From positions 2,232,001-2,296,000 of the forward strand of contig CBDICN010000002.1 of assembly GCA_965277355.1 (NCBI GenBank): DNA of 64,000 nucleotides. The letters run 5' to 3'. Below are positions 51,192-59,399 of the stretch, piece by piece. A program made the position numbers and the translations under genes. Position 1 is the stretch's first letter. Every line of letters starts with the position of its first letter. The DNA is from RH-AL1 sp965277355 (GTDB lineage: Bacteria > Pseudomonadota > Alphaproteobacteria > Rhizobiales > Beijerinckiaceae). Below the pieces are notes generated by a model. The model was given only the letters and a program-made list of their open reading frames with translations, had not been told where the DNA came from and did no database searches.

Positions 51192-51226
51192 AGGGCGTCT
51201 GGCGAAAGCCGGGCGCCCTTTCTCTT
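51192..51226 (+). terminator. Stem-loop terminator with GNRA tetraloop
   Basis: AGGGCGTCTGGC, loop GAAA and GCCGGGCGCCCT pair over 12 bp with two G-U wobbles that work only in plus-strand RNA, followed by TTTCTCTT. It probably ends the aminotransferase transcript 234 bp upstream. Further on (51223-51295) three imperfect CTTGGGATC-containing repeats are visible. No other feature is seen in 50959-51351. Confidence 0.6.
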
Positions 51227-51351
51227 GGGATCATTTCCCTTGGGATCGTTTCTCCTTAAGGAACGTATCCCTGTCTCGCTTGGGGATCGTATCTTTTCGC
51301 GCGGTTCGTTTCTGCCGCAGTCCAGAAGGCCGGCGCGAGGCTTGAAGCCGG

Positions 51352-53598
51352 ATGACCGTCGCGCGACAACGTCCCGGGCCGGGGGCGAACCCGACCGCCA
51401 CAGCCGATGTGCTGATCCCCGTCGCCGTCGACCAGACCTACACCTACACCACGAACGATCTCGCCCTTTCGCCGGGTGACTTCGTAGAGGTGCCGCTGGG
51501 CCCGCGCAGAACGATCGGCGTGGTGTGGGCGATCGGCAGCGGCGGCGGCCCGAAGCTGAAGCCGGTAAACGCCCGCCTCGAGCTGGCGCCGCTGCCGGCC
51601 AAGCTCCGCGGCTTTGTCGATTGGGTTGCCGGCTGGACGCTGGCGCCGCGCGGCATGGTGCTTCGCATGTGCGTCCGGGCGCCGTTTTCCGGCGAACCGG
51701 CGGCGCCGAAGTTCGGTGTGAGGCCGACAGGCCACGTTCCGGAGAAGCTCACGGCCGCCCGCGAGCGGGTGCTCGCGGCGGCGGCCGACCTCGGCTTGTC
51801 CACCCGAGCGGCGCTCGCCGAGGCCGCCGCTTGCGCGCCCGCCGTGGTCGGCGCGCTGGTTGCCGCCGGCGCGTTGGAGATCGCGCCCTTCCCCGTGGCC
51901 CTCGTCGCCGGCCGGCCCGATCCCGACCACGCGGCGCCCGATCTCGCCCTCGCGCAGGCGGAAGCGGCACGGCGCCTCGTCGCGGATGTGGCGGCCGGTG
52001 CCTTCGCCGTCAGCCTTTTGGAGGGCGTCACCGGTTCGGGCAAGACGGAGGTGTACTTCGAAGCGGTCGCCGCCGCGCTTCGTGCCGGTCGCCAGGCGTT
52101 GGTCCTGCTGCCGGAGATCGCGCTCACCGCGCAGTTCCTCGATCGGTTCGCCGCGCGCTTCGGCGTGCGTCCGGCGGAATGGCATTCATCGGCGGGCGCC
52201 AGGCGGCGCCAGCTCGTCTGGTCGGCGGTCGCTGCCGGCGAGGTCAAGGTCGTGGTGGGCGCCCGCTCGGCCCTCTTCCTTCCTTTCGCCGACCTCGCCC
52301 TCGTCGTCGTCGATGAGGAACACGAGGCGGCCTACAAGCAGGACGACGGGGTCAGCTACAATGCCCGCGACATGGCGGTGGTGCGCGGCCGGTTCGAGGG
52401 GGCCGCCGTGGTGCTTGCCTCGGCGACGCCTTCGCTGGAGACTCAGGTCAACACGCGGCAAGGCCGCTACGCGCACCTGCGGCTGCCCGGCCGGTTCGGC
52501 GGCCGGCCGATGCCGGCCATCGCCGCGCTCGACCTCAAGCGCGACAAGCCGTCCCGCGGGCACTTCATCGCGCCGGGTCTGCAGGCCGCGATCGCCGAGA
52601 CCATCGCGAAAGGGGAGCAAGCGCTGCTGTTCCTCAACCGGCGTGGCTACGCACCGCTGACGCTGTGCCGAAGCTGCGGTCATCGCTTCCAATGTCCGAA
52701 CTGCTCCGCCTGGCTCGTCGAGCATCGCTTCCGCCACGCGCTCGTCTGTCACCATTGCGGCCACCAGGAGCGACGGCCGCAGGTTTGCCCGATCTGCGAG
52801 GCGGCGAACGCGCTGATCCCCTGCGGGCCGGGCATCGAGCGGCTCGCCGAGGAGGTCGCCGAGCGCTTCCCCGAGGCGCGCACGCTGGTGCTGTCGTCCG
52901 ACTTCCCCGGCGGCACGGACCGGCTTCGCGGCGAACTCGATGCGGTCGCCGACGGGCGCTGCGACATCGTCATCGGCACACAGCTGGTCGCCAAGGGGCA
53001 CAACTTCCCCTTGCTGACGCTGGTCGGCGTGATCGATGCGGATATCGGCCTATCGAGCGGCGATCCCCGCGCTGCCGAGCGCACCTTCCAGCTCCTGCAG
53101 CAGGTCACCGGCCGCGCCGGTCGCTTCGAGCGGGCAGGGCGGGCGATCCTGCAGACCTGGCAGCCGGAGCACCCGGTCATCCGCGCCCTCCTGTCGGGCG
53201 ATTCCGATCGCTTCTACGCCGAGGAAACCCGCCAGCGCGACCGCGCCGGACTGCCGCCTTTCGGGCGGCTCGCCGCGATCATCGTCTCGGGGCCGGATTT
53301 CGCCGGCACCCAGGCCCACGCCCGGGCCTTGGCGCATGCGGCCTTCCGTCTGCCGCCGTCCGGGCGCTGGACGCTGGCGCCGGCTGGCGGCGTGCCGGGC
53401 GATGCGGACACGATGTTGCTCGGGCCGGCCGAGGCGCCGATCGCGATCATCGCCGGGCGGCACCGCTTCCGCCTGCTCGTCAAGGCGCCGCGGCGCAGCG
53501 ACCTGCAAGGATTCTTGCGGGCGCTGTCGCAGGCCGCGCCGCCGCCGCGCGGCGGCGTGAGGGTCGGCTTCGACGTCGATCCCCAGAATTTTCAATGA
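51352..53598 (+). CDS. priA: Primosomal replication helicase PriA
   Basis: This 748-residue helicase restarts stalled replication forks. The DNA-binding domain is at the N-terminus (LIPVAVDQTYTYTTNDLALS). The helicase core has GVTGSGKTEVYFEA (Walker A, near residue 225), VVVDEEHEAAYKQDD, and SATPSLET. The zinc region CRSCGHRFQCPNCSAWLVEH and LVCHHCGHQERRPQVCPICE has the eight-Cys pattern specific to PriA. Length is normal. Confidence 0.96.
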   Translation: MTVARQRPGPGANPTATADVLIPVAVDQTYTYTTNDLALSPGDFVEVPLGPRRTIGVVWAIGSGGGPKLKPVNARLELAPLPAKLRGFVDWVAGWTLAPRGMVLRMCVRAPFSGEPAAPKFGVRPTGHVPEKLTAARERVLAAAADLGLSTRAALAEAAACAPAVVGALVAAGALEIAPFPVALVAGRPDPDHAAPDLALAQAEAARRLVADVAAGAFAVSLLEGVTGSGKTEVYFEAVAAALRAGRQALVLLPEIALTAQFLDRFAARFGVRPAEWHSSAGARRRQLVWSAVAAGEVKVVVGARSALFLPFADLALVVVDEEHEAAYKQDDGVSYNARDMAVVRGRFEGAAVVLASATPSLETQVNTRQGRYAHLRLPGRFGGRPMPAIAALDLKRDKPSRGHFIAPGLQAAIAETIAKGEQALLFLNRRGYAPLTLCRSCGHRFQCPNCSAWLVEHRFRHALVCHHCGHQERRPQVCPICEAANALIPCGPGIERLAEEVAERFPEARTLVLSSDFPGGTDRLRGELDAVADGRCDIVIGTQLVAKGHNFPLLTLVGVIDADIGLSSGDPRAAERTFQLLQQVTGRAGRFERAGRAILQTWQPEHPVIRALLSGDSDRFYAEETRQRDRAGLPPFGRLAAIIVSGPDFAGTQAHARALAHAAFRLPPSGRWTLAPAGGVPGDADTMLLGPAEAPIAIIAGRHRFRLLVKAPRRSDLQGFLRALSQAAPPPRGGVRVGFDVDPQNFQ

Positions 53599-53852
53599 GG
53601 CCGATGGGCGGTCGCCTCGAACGGGTTCACCTGCGGACGCCTCCGCCGCCCCGCGTCCCTCATCTGGGGTCTTTCATTAGCCGGCGGATTGGACTAGGGA
53701 GGGACACAGTCGATGATGCCGAGCGCTCGTCGACTCAGGTCTAGCACCGCTTCGATCGCCGCCGTCGATCGCGGTCACTAGCCTTTAGCGATCTTGCACG
53801 GGGCCCGGCTTCGCCGAGACTCGTCCAAGCTGGGACCGGGTGGGAGTTATCG

Positions 53853-54161
53853 GTGGAAACCAACGATCAGGCGGCCGAGACTCTCGGCCACAAGACGCCG
53901 ATCAACCACGACGAACTTGTCAACAACATCATCGACACGATCGTCACCGAGGGCATGATCGATCGCGAGAAGGTGACGATGGATGCAACCATCGAGAGCC
54001 TCGATTTGAAGTCGATCGACATCGTCATGATCCTCACCGCCATCGAGGACAAGTTCGACGTCTACATCCCGATGGACGGCCCGTTCCACGAGGCGAAGGA
54101 CGTGCGAAGCCTGATCGACGCCATCGCCGCCTACATCATCAAAGAAAAGCAGCAGGCCTGA
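53853..54161 (+). CDS. Dedicated acyl carrier protein
   Basis: This 102-residue protein has the ACP fold. The phosphopantetheine serine is Ser54 in LDLKSIDIV, where the usual D-S-L is replaced by K-S-I. Helix 2 and later (LTAIEDKFDVYIPMD, LIDAIAAYIIKEK) are typical. It starts with GTG. It is not the housekeeping AcpP (no GADSLDTVELV), nor AcpXL. It begins a run of five genes with 1-4 nt overlaps, so it is the carrier on which their products act. Confidence 0.88.
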   Translation: METNDQAAETLGHKTPINHDELVNNIIDTIVTEGMIDREKVTMDATIESLDLKSIDIVMILTAIEDKFDVYIPMDGPFHEAKDVRSLIDAIAAYIIKEKQQA

Positions 54162-55384
54162 TGGCGCGCAAGACGCGCGTCGTCATTACCGGTATCGGGG
54201 CCGTGTCCGCTGCCGGTGTCGGTGCCGAACGGCTGTGGTCCGCCGCCCGCGACGGACGCTCCTGCATTACGCCTCCGGTCTTTCCTTATGCCTACCGCGG
54301 TCGAATCAAGATCGCGGCGCAGGTGCGAGACTTCGACCCGAAGCTCTACCTCGACAAGAACACGATGGCGTTCTGCGATCCGGTGAGCCAATACCTGCTC
54401 GTCGCCGCCGACGAGGCGATGGCGCAAGCGGGTTTCGATCGCGACACCCGTTTCGGACCGCGCGGCGCCACCATCGTCGGCACCGGCATCGGCGGCATGA
54501 TCACGATCGAGGAAGGCATTCACCTTGCCCTCGTGCTCGGCGGGCGCCCGCATCCCTTGATGGTGCCCAAGCTGATCCCGAGCGCGTGCCCGGCCAATTT
54601 GTCGATCCGCTACGGTCTGCAAGGTCCGAGCTTCGCCGTCGTGTCAGCCTGCTCCTCCGCGACGCAGGCGATCGGCATCGGCATGCAGATGATCCGGTCC
54701 GGGGTGGTCGACGTCGCCGCGGTCGGCGGCACCGAGGACCACATCACCAATAACGCGATGCTGGCATGGGAAGCGCTGCGGGTGATGACGCCCGACTTCT
54801 GCCGACCGTTCTCGAAAGGCCGCAACGGCATGGTGCTCGGCGCCGGCGCCGGTGTCGTCCTGCTGGAATCGGACGAGCACGCCAAGGCGCGCGGCGCGAG
54901 GATTCTCGCCGAACTGGCCGGCTACGGCACCACGACGGACGCCAAGGACCACGTCGCGCCCGACGTGGCCGGCGCGGCGCGGGCCATGCGCCTGGCGCTC
55001 GAGGATGCCGAGGTGTCGCCCGGCGACATCGACTACGTCAACGCTCACGGCACGGCGACGATCGTCAACGATTCGACGGAATCGGCGGCGATCGCCCGGG
55101 TGTTCGGCGACCGCGCGCACACGGTGCCGCTGTCCTCGACCAAGCCGATCCACGGTCACGGGCTCGGGGCGGCCGGCGCGCTCGAGCTGGTTGTGACGCT
55201 GGGCGCGATGCGCGACGCCATCGCGCCGCCGACGATCAACTACATCGAGCCCGACGAGAAATGTCCGGTCGACGCCATTCCGAACGAGGCGCGGCCGATG
55301 CGCATCAAGACCGCGATGTCGAACTCCTTCGCGTTCGGCGGAATCAATGCCGTGCTCGTCGTGCGGGAGCCGGAGGCGGCGTGA
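54161..55384 (+). CDS. Beta-ketoacyl-ACP synthase (FabF-like)
   Basis: This 407-residue KAS II-type ketosynthase has Cys164 in VSACSSA, His296 in NAHGTAT and His333 in KPIHGHGLGAAG, the Cys-His-His triad; Lys328 is also conserved. It starts one base inside the ACP stop (TGATG). It condenses malonyl-ACP with an acyl starter. No acyltransferase or malonyl loading enzyme is encoded nearby, so malonyl units would come from the general FabD. It is less related to housekeeping FabF than expected for a paralogue (for example KPIHGH for KSMTGH). Confidence 0.9.
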   Translation: MARKTRVVITGIGAVSAAGVGAERLWSAARDGRSCITPPVFPYAYRGRIKIAAQVRDFDPKLYLDKNTMAFCDPVSQYLLVAADEAMAQAGFDRDTRFGPRGATIVGTGIGGMITIEEGIHLALVLGGRPHPLMVPKLIPSACPANLSIRYGLQGPSFAVVSACSSATQAIGIGMQMIRSGVVDVAAVGGTEDHITNNAMLAWEALRVMTPDFCRPFSKGRNGMVLGAGAGVVLLESDEHAKARGARILAELAGYGTTTDAKDHVAPDVAGAARAMRLALEDAEVSPGDIDYVNAHGTATIVNDSTESAAIARVFGDRAHTVPLSSTKPIHGHGLGAAGALELVVTLGAMRDAIAPPTINYIEPDEKCPVDAIPNEARPMRIKTAMSNSFAFGGINAVLVVREPEAA

Positions 55385-55776
55385 CGCGACACGAGCCGCG
55401 CTCGCTCGGCCGCTTCGAGGTCCGGGCCGAGCCGTCGGAGGTGGCGGCCTTCCGCGAGGCGACCGGGCTTTCGGACCGCGGCGATACGCTGCCTCTCACC
55501 TTCCCGATCCGCTGGCTCGCCGCGCCCGAGGTCCGCGCCGCCCTCGCGGCAATGGTGCCGGACGCCGACCTCGTCCTCGTCCACGAATCGCAGACGTTCG
55601 ACTACGACGCCCCTTTGCAGGGCGGCAAGACCTATGCGCTGTCGCTCGCGGCGCGGCGTGAGGCCGAACCGGATCGGCTCGTGATCGATACCACGATCCT
55701 CGCCGCCGACGGCGCGCCGCGCGCGCGCTGCGAGACGATCCTGCGGTTGTTCTCCGTCGCGGACGCCCGGTCATGA
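55381..55776 (+). CDS. Hot-dog-fold dehydratase, non-catalytic half (HadA-like)
   Basis: This 131-residue protein starts GTG overlapping the ketosynthase stop by 4 nt. It has the MaoC-N/hot-dog pattern (LTFPIRWLAAPEVRAALAAM; LVHESQTFDYDAPLQGGKTY) but lacks the D-x-N-P-x-H catalytic motif. With the next gene it would form a heterodimer, as in mycobacterial HadAB or the two halves of hydratase 2, in which this half binds the acyl chain. The role is inferred from fold and gene order. Confidence 0.7.
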   Translation: MTRHEPRSLGRFEVRAEPSEVAAFREATGLSDRGDTLPLTFPIRWLAAPEVRAALAAMVPDADLVLVHESQTFDYDAPLQGGKTYALSLAARREAEPDRLVIDTTILAADGAPRARCETILRLFSVADARS

Positions 55777-56174
55777 TCGCGCCGCTTTGGCAGGGCGAGG
55801 CGATTGCGCCGCGCGTCTTCGGGCCGTTCGACGCCATCGCCGTGGCCGCCTACGCCCGGGCGTCCGCCGACGACAACCCGCTGCACGTCGACCCCGGTCT
55901 CGCCGCCCGCGCGGGTCTCGCGCGGCCGCCGATCCACGGCATGCTCGCGATGGGCTGCCTGGAAGCCTACCTGCACGAGTGGCGCCACGACGTGACCGTG
56001 ACGAAGCTCTCGGCCAAGTTCATCCGTCCGGTGCTCACCGGCGAGGCCATCGAGATCACCGGCAAGGTGGTCCGCGTCGCGCCGGGCTGCCCGGCCGTAC
56101 TGCGGCTGACGGTGAAGCGGGACGGCGGCGAGCGCGACCTCGTCTGCGTTGCCGAGGCGTTCGTCGCCGCATGA
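55773..56174 (+). CDS. MaoC-like (R)-3-hydroxyacyl dehydratase, catalytic half (HadB-like)
   Basis: This 133-residue hot-dog protein has the hydratase 2 motif S-A-D-D-N-P-L-H, placing catalytic Asp33 and His38 as in PhaJ/HadB, followed by PPIHGMLAMG. It overlaps the preceding gene by 4 nt (ATGA). It would dehydrate the 3-hydroxyacyl-ACP formed after reduction by the next gene's product. Confidence 0.82.
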   Translation: MIAPLWQGEAIAPRVFGPFDAIAVAAYARASADDNPLHVDPGLAARAGLARPPIHGMLAMGCLEAYLHEWRHDVTVTKLSAKFIRPVLTGEAIEITGKVVRVAPGCPAVLRLTVKRDGGERDLVCVAEAFVAA

Positions 56175-56968
56175 GCGCGATCCGTATGCCGCGATCCGTG
56201 CTGATTACCGGCGCGTCCAGCGGCCTCGGTCGCGGGCTCGCGATGGCCTATGCCGCGCCGGGCATGCGGCTCGCCCTCGTCGGGCGCGATGCCAGCCGTC
56301 TCGAAGCGGTCGCCGATGGCGCGCGGGCTCGCGGCGCCGCCGTGACGACCGGCACCCTCGACGTCCGCGACCGCGCCGCGATGGCGGCGTGGATCGACGC
56401 GGCCCATTCGGCGATGCCGCTCGACCTCGCCATCGCCAACGCCGGGATCACGACCGGCCTGGCGCCGGGCGAGCTCGCCGAGGATCCCGAGGCGGTGCGC
56501 GCGATCATCGCCACCAACCTCATCGGCGTGCTCAACACGATCGAGCCGCTGATCCGTCCGATGTGCGCGCGGCGGACCGGGCAGCTGGCGATAACGGGCT
56601 CGATCGCCGGCCTGCACGGCCTGCCTTATGCGCCGGCCTACAGCGTCACCAAGGCGGGCGTCCACGCCTATGCGGACGCGATCCGCGGGCGAGTCGAGCG
56701 CCACAACGTGCTCGTCAGCCTGATCGTCGCCGGCTTCATCAAGACGCCGCTGAACGATTCGATCACGGCGGCGAAGCCCGGCGAACTCTCGGAGGGCCAG
56801 GCCGCGGCCCTCATCAAGCGTCGCCTCGCCAAGGGTCACGCGACGATCGCCTTCCCGACCTTTCTCTATGCGGCTGCGTTGCTCGGTCGCCTTATCCCCG
56901 ATCGGATCTACGACCGCATCATGGGCGGCATGAACGCCGCCGTGCCGCAGACGCGCGAACGCGTCTGA
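56171..56968 (+). CDS. Short-chain dehydrogenase, likely 3-ketoacyl reductase of the ACP cluster
   Basis: This 265-residue SDR has ITGASSGLGRGLA, ANAGIT, catalytic Ser in AITGSIAG and YSVTK. It begins 4 nt inside the preceding stop. Its C-terminus (FPTFLYAAALLGRLIPDRIY) is hydrophobic and long, unlike FabG, and recalls SDRs of capsule-lipid and rhamnolipid-type pathways such as RkpH. Reduction of a 3-ketoacyl-ACP fits the cluster, but the substrate could instead be a lipid head group. Confidence 0.82.
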   Translation: MSAIRMPRSVLITGASSGLGRGLAMAYAAPGMRLALVGRDASRLEAVADGARARGAAVTTGTLDVRDRAAMAAWIDAAHSAMPLDLAIANAGITTGLAPGELAEDPEAVRAIIATNLIGVLNTIEPLIRPMCARRTGQLAITGSIAGLHGLPYAPAYSVTKAGVHAYADAIRGRVERHNVLVSLIVAGFIKTPLNDSITAAKPGELSEGQAAALIKRRLAKGHATIAFPTFLYAAALLGRLIPDRIYDRIMGGMNAAVPQTRERV

Positions 56969-57021
56969 GGCGGCCCAAATCCGCCCGCTTTGCATCGCTT
57001 AGTCGCGCCGCTTCAGTGCTG

Positions 57022-58131
57022 ATGGACCCTGTCCCCATGACGTCGCGCCGCGTACTCGCCTTGCTGTTCGCCATGCCTTTGTTCGCCATGCCTTTGTTCG
57101 CCATGGCTCCGCTCGTTTGGCCTCTGCTCGCCTCCGTTCCGGCGAGCGCGCAGGATTACGATCGGCCGCCTCCTGGCTATGGCGGTGGAGGTGCCGTCGA
57201 CGGCTACGGCGACGCGCCGGTGGACGCGCCGAGCCCAAGCGGATTGTCGGGGCGCGTGAGCCGGCTCGAAAGCCGCATCCGCGAAATGACCGGCCAGATC
57301 GAGGAGCTGCAGAACGCCAATCGGAAGCTCGTCGAGCAGCTGCAGAAATTTCAGGGCGACGTCGACGGTCGCCTCTCGTCGGGAGGCGGAACGCGCCCGA
57401 GGCGGAGCGAGGCGACGCCGCCCACGAGCGACGTCGCTCCGGAGTTGGACACGCAAACGGCCACGCCGAAGGCCCGCAAGCCGCGTCGCGACGATGCCTT
57501 CGACCCCGACAGCGCCCCGCCGAGCGACCCCGGCCGGCCGAAGCCGCTCGGCTCGATCGCCTCGAGCCAGCCGGACGATGGCGGCAACGCGCCGATGGAC
57601 CTCAGCGGCGCCAGGCTGCGCCGCAACGAGAACAACGACACGATCGCGCCGACCTTGCGCCTGCCCTCGACGACGCCGCGCTCGGCGGCCGGAACCGTCG
57701 GAACTCAGATCACTCCGGACGGCACGGTGATCGCCAACACGGCTCCGGCGACGCCACAGGGCGAGTACGAGGTCGCGCTCGGCTACTACCGCGACAAGCA
57801 GTTCGAAAACGCCGAGAAGGGGTTTACCGCCTTCATCGCGAAGAATCCGAAGAGCAAGCGCGTGGCGGAGGCGACGTTCTACCTCGGCGAGAGCTACGAC
57901 CAGCGCGGGCGCAGCCGCGAGGCGGCCGAGCAGTATCTCAAGATTTCGACCGAATACGCCGGCTCCTCGCGAGCGCCGGATGCGATGCTGCATCTCGGCA
58001 TGTCGCTCAAGGCGATCGGGGCCAAGGAGCAGGCCTGCGCCGCCTTCTCGGAGATCAACAAGAAGTACCCGAACGCGCCGACCTACGTCCGCAGCGGCGC
58101 CGAGCGCGAGGCGAAGCGTGCGCAATGCTGA
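57022..58131 (+). CDS. cpoB: Cell division coordinator CpoB (YbgF), Tol-Pal associated
   Basis: This 369-residue periplasmic protein has a signal peptide containing a repeated FAMPLFAMPLFAMAP, ending near VPASAQ. A coiled coil (LSGRVSRLESRIREMTGQIE) of the YbgF trimerisation domain follows, then a Pro/Asp-rich linker and three C-terminal TPR repeats (YEVALGYYRDKQFENAEKGF). CpoB links outer-membrane constriction with septal peptidoglycan synthesis. ATG 57022 or 57037 may start translation. pal, normally directly upstream, is replaced by the ACP gene cluster. Confidence 0.88.
   Translation: MDPVPMTSRRVLALLFAMPLFAMPLFAMAPLVWPLLASVPASAQDYDRPPPGYGGGGAVDGYGDAPVDAPSPSGLSGRVSRLESRIREMTGQIEELQNANRKLVEQLQKFQGDVDGRLSSGGGTRPRRSEATPPTSDVAPELDTQTATPKARKPRRDDAFDPDSAPPSDPGRPKPLGSIASSQPDDGGNAPMDLSGARLRRNENNDTIAPTLRLPSTTPRSAAGTVGTQITPDGTVIANTAPATPQGEYEVALGYYRDKQFENAEKGFTAFIAKNPKSKRVAEATFYLGESYDQRGRSREAAEQYLKISTEYAGSSRAPDAMLHLGMSLKAIGAKEQACAAFSEINKKYPNAPTYVRSGAEREAKRAQC
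57066..57105 (+). repeat. 15-bp tandem repeat in the cpoB signal peptide
   Basis: Unit GTTCGCCATGCCTTT occurs at 57066-57080 and 57081-57095, with a 10-base third copy at 57096-57105. Each unit adds FAMPL to the signal peptide hydrophobic core. Because 15 is a multiple of three, copy-number change would lengthen or shorten the signal peptide without frameshift. Confidence 0.75.
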
Positions 58132-58177
58132 CGCTCGCGTCACCGGTGACCGGTCGGAGGCCGCCGCGGGATCAGCC

Positions 58178-59221
58178 GTGAGTCCGCCTGGACTGGGCGA
58201 GGCTCCGTTCGCCGGCGTGGCGGCCTTGCCGGCGCTGGTCCTGGCCGTGTCCGGCGGCCCCGATTCCATGGCACTCCTCCACCTCGTCGCGCGATGGTCG
58301 CGGACCCGCGATGGGCGCGCCCCGCGCATCCATGTCGCCACGGTCGACCATCGGCTGCGAGCCGGAGCGCGTGACGAGGCTCTCCTCGTCGCATCGGCGG
58401 CCACGGCCCTCGGCCTGCCGCACGCGATCCTCGCATGGGAGGGCGACACACCCGCGACGCGGATCCAGCAGCGCGCCCGGGCGGCCCGCTACGAACTGCT
58501 GGCGGAGCACGCCGCGACCGTCGGCGCGACGGCCGTTCTCACCGCCCACCATGCCGACGACCAGGCCGAGACCGTGCTGCTCCGGCTCGGTCGCGGCAGC
58601 GGCATCGGCGGCCTCGGCGGCATGGAACGGGAGAGCGCGCTCGCTCCGGGGCTGACGTTGCTTCGCCCGCTCCTCGGCATCGCCAAGGCCGATCTTGTCG
58701 CCTACTGTCGCGCTATCGGGCAGACCTTCGCGGAGGATCCCTCGAACGAGGATGCGGCGTTCGCCCGCGTCCGGCTCCGCGCGCATGCGGCGCCGCTCGC
58801 CGCCCTCGGCCTCGACGCCCATGGGCTGGCGCGGCTGGCCCGTCGCATGGCGCGCGCCGACGCCGCGCTCGAGGCCGAAGCCGAGCGCCTCGAGGCGAGC
58901 CTGGCGCCGACCCGCGATGAAGGCCGCTACCGCGTCAGCCTCGCGCCGGCGCGGGCGGCCGCGACGGAGATCCTGCTGCGCCTGATGCGGCGTGCCATCG
59001 CGCATGTGGCGCCGGAGCGTCCCTTCGTCCGCCTCGAGCGTCTCGAGAGGCTGACCGCGGCGATCGAGGCGGCTCTGCGGGAGCGGCGCGGCTGTCGTTC
59101 CACGCTCGGGGGCACGCGCGTCGCGCTGACGAGCGACGGCATGGTCGATGTGTCGCGCGAGCCGGAGCGCCGCCGGGGACGCTCTTCGGCGGCGCGAGCG
59201 CGAGCCTCCCGCCGCGATTAA
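58178..59221 (+). CDS. tilS: tRNA(Ile)-lysidine synthetase
   Basis: This 347-residue enzyme modifies C34 of the CAU-anticodon tRNA-Ile to lysidine with ATP. The PP-loop LAVSGGPDSMALLHLV is near residue 18; VDHRLRAGARDEA and TAHHADDQAETVLLRL are TilS signatures. A GTG at 58178 is chosen since it is the first plausible start after cpoB; no ATG exists in frame nearby. It lies between cpoB and ftsH, the standard order. Confidence 0.9.
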   Translation: MSPPGLGEAPFAGVAALPALVLAVSGGPDSMALLHLVARWSRTRDGRAPRIHVATVDHRLRAGARDEALLVASAATALGLPHAILAWEGDTPATRIQQRARAARYELLAEHAATVGATAVLTAHHADDQAETVLLRLGRGSGIGGLGGMERESALAPGLTLLRPLLGIAKADLVAYCRAIGQTFAEDPSNEDAAFARVRLRAHAAPLAALGLDAHGLARLARRMARADAALEAEAERLEASLAPTRDEGRYRVSLAPARAAATEILLRLMRRAIAHVAPERPFVRLERLERLTAAIEAALRERRGCRSTLGGTRVALTSDGMVDVSREPERRRGRSSAARARASRRD

Positions 59222-59399
59222 GGCCGAATTGACGCGTCCACTGAGTTCCCTTGGCAAGAGAAGAGGGCGGCCTTACATTGCCCACAGTGGTTCGTTGCTG
59301 TTGGCGGTGCTGCTTGCGGTCTCGCCGACCGAACCTTGCTCTTCGACGACCTTCCTCCCACGGATCAGGGCCTGCGGCCGGGGTCCTCCTGGAACGCAC

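Noticed and set aside
51052..51345. 97-codon ORF before priA
   Set aside because: It runs through a clear hairpin terminator and repeats, and has implausible composition.
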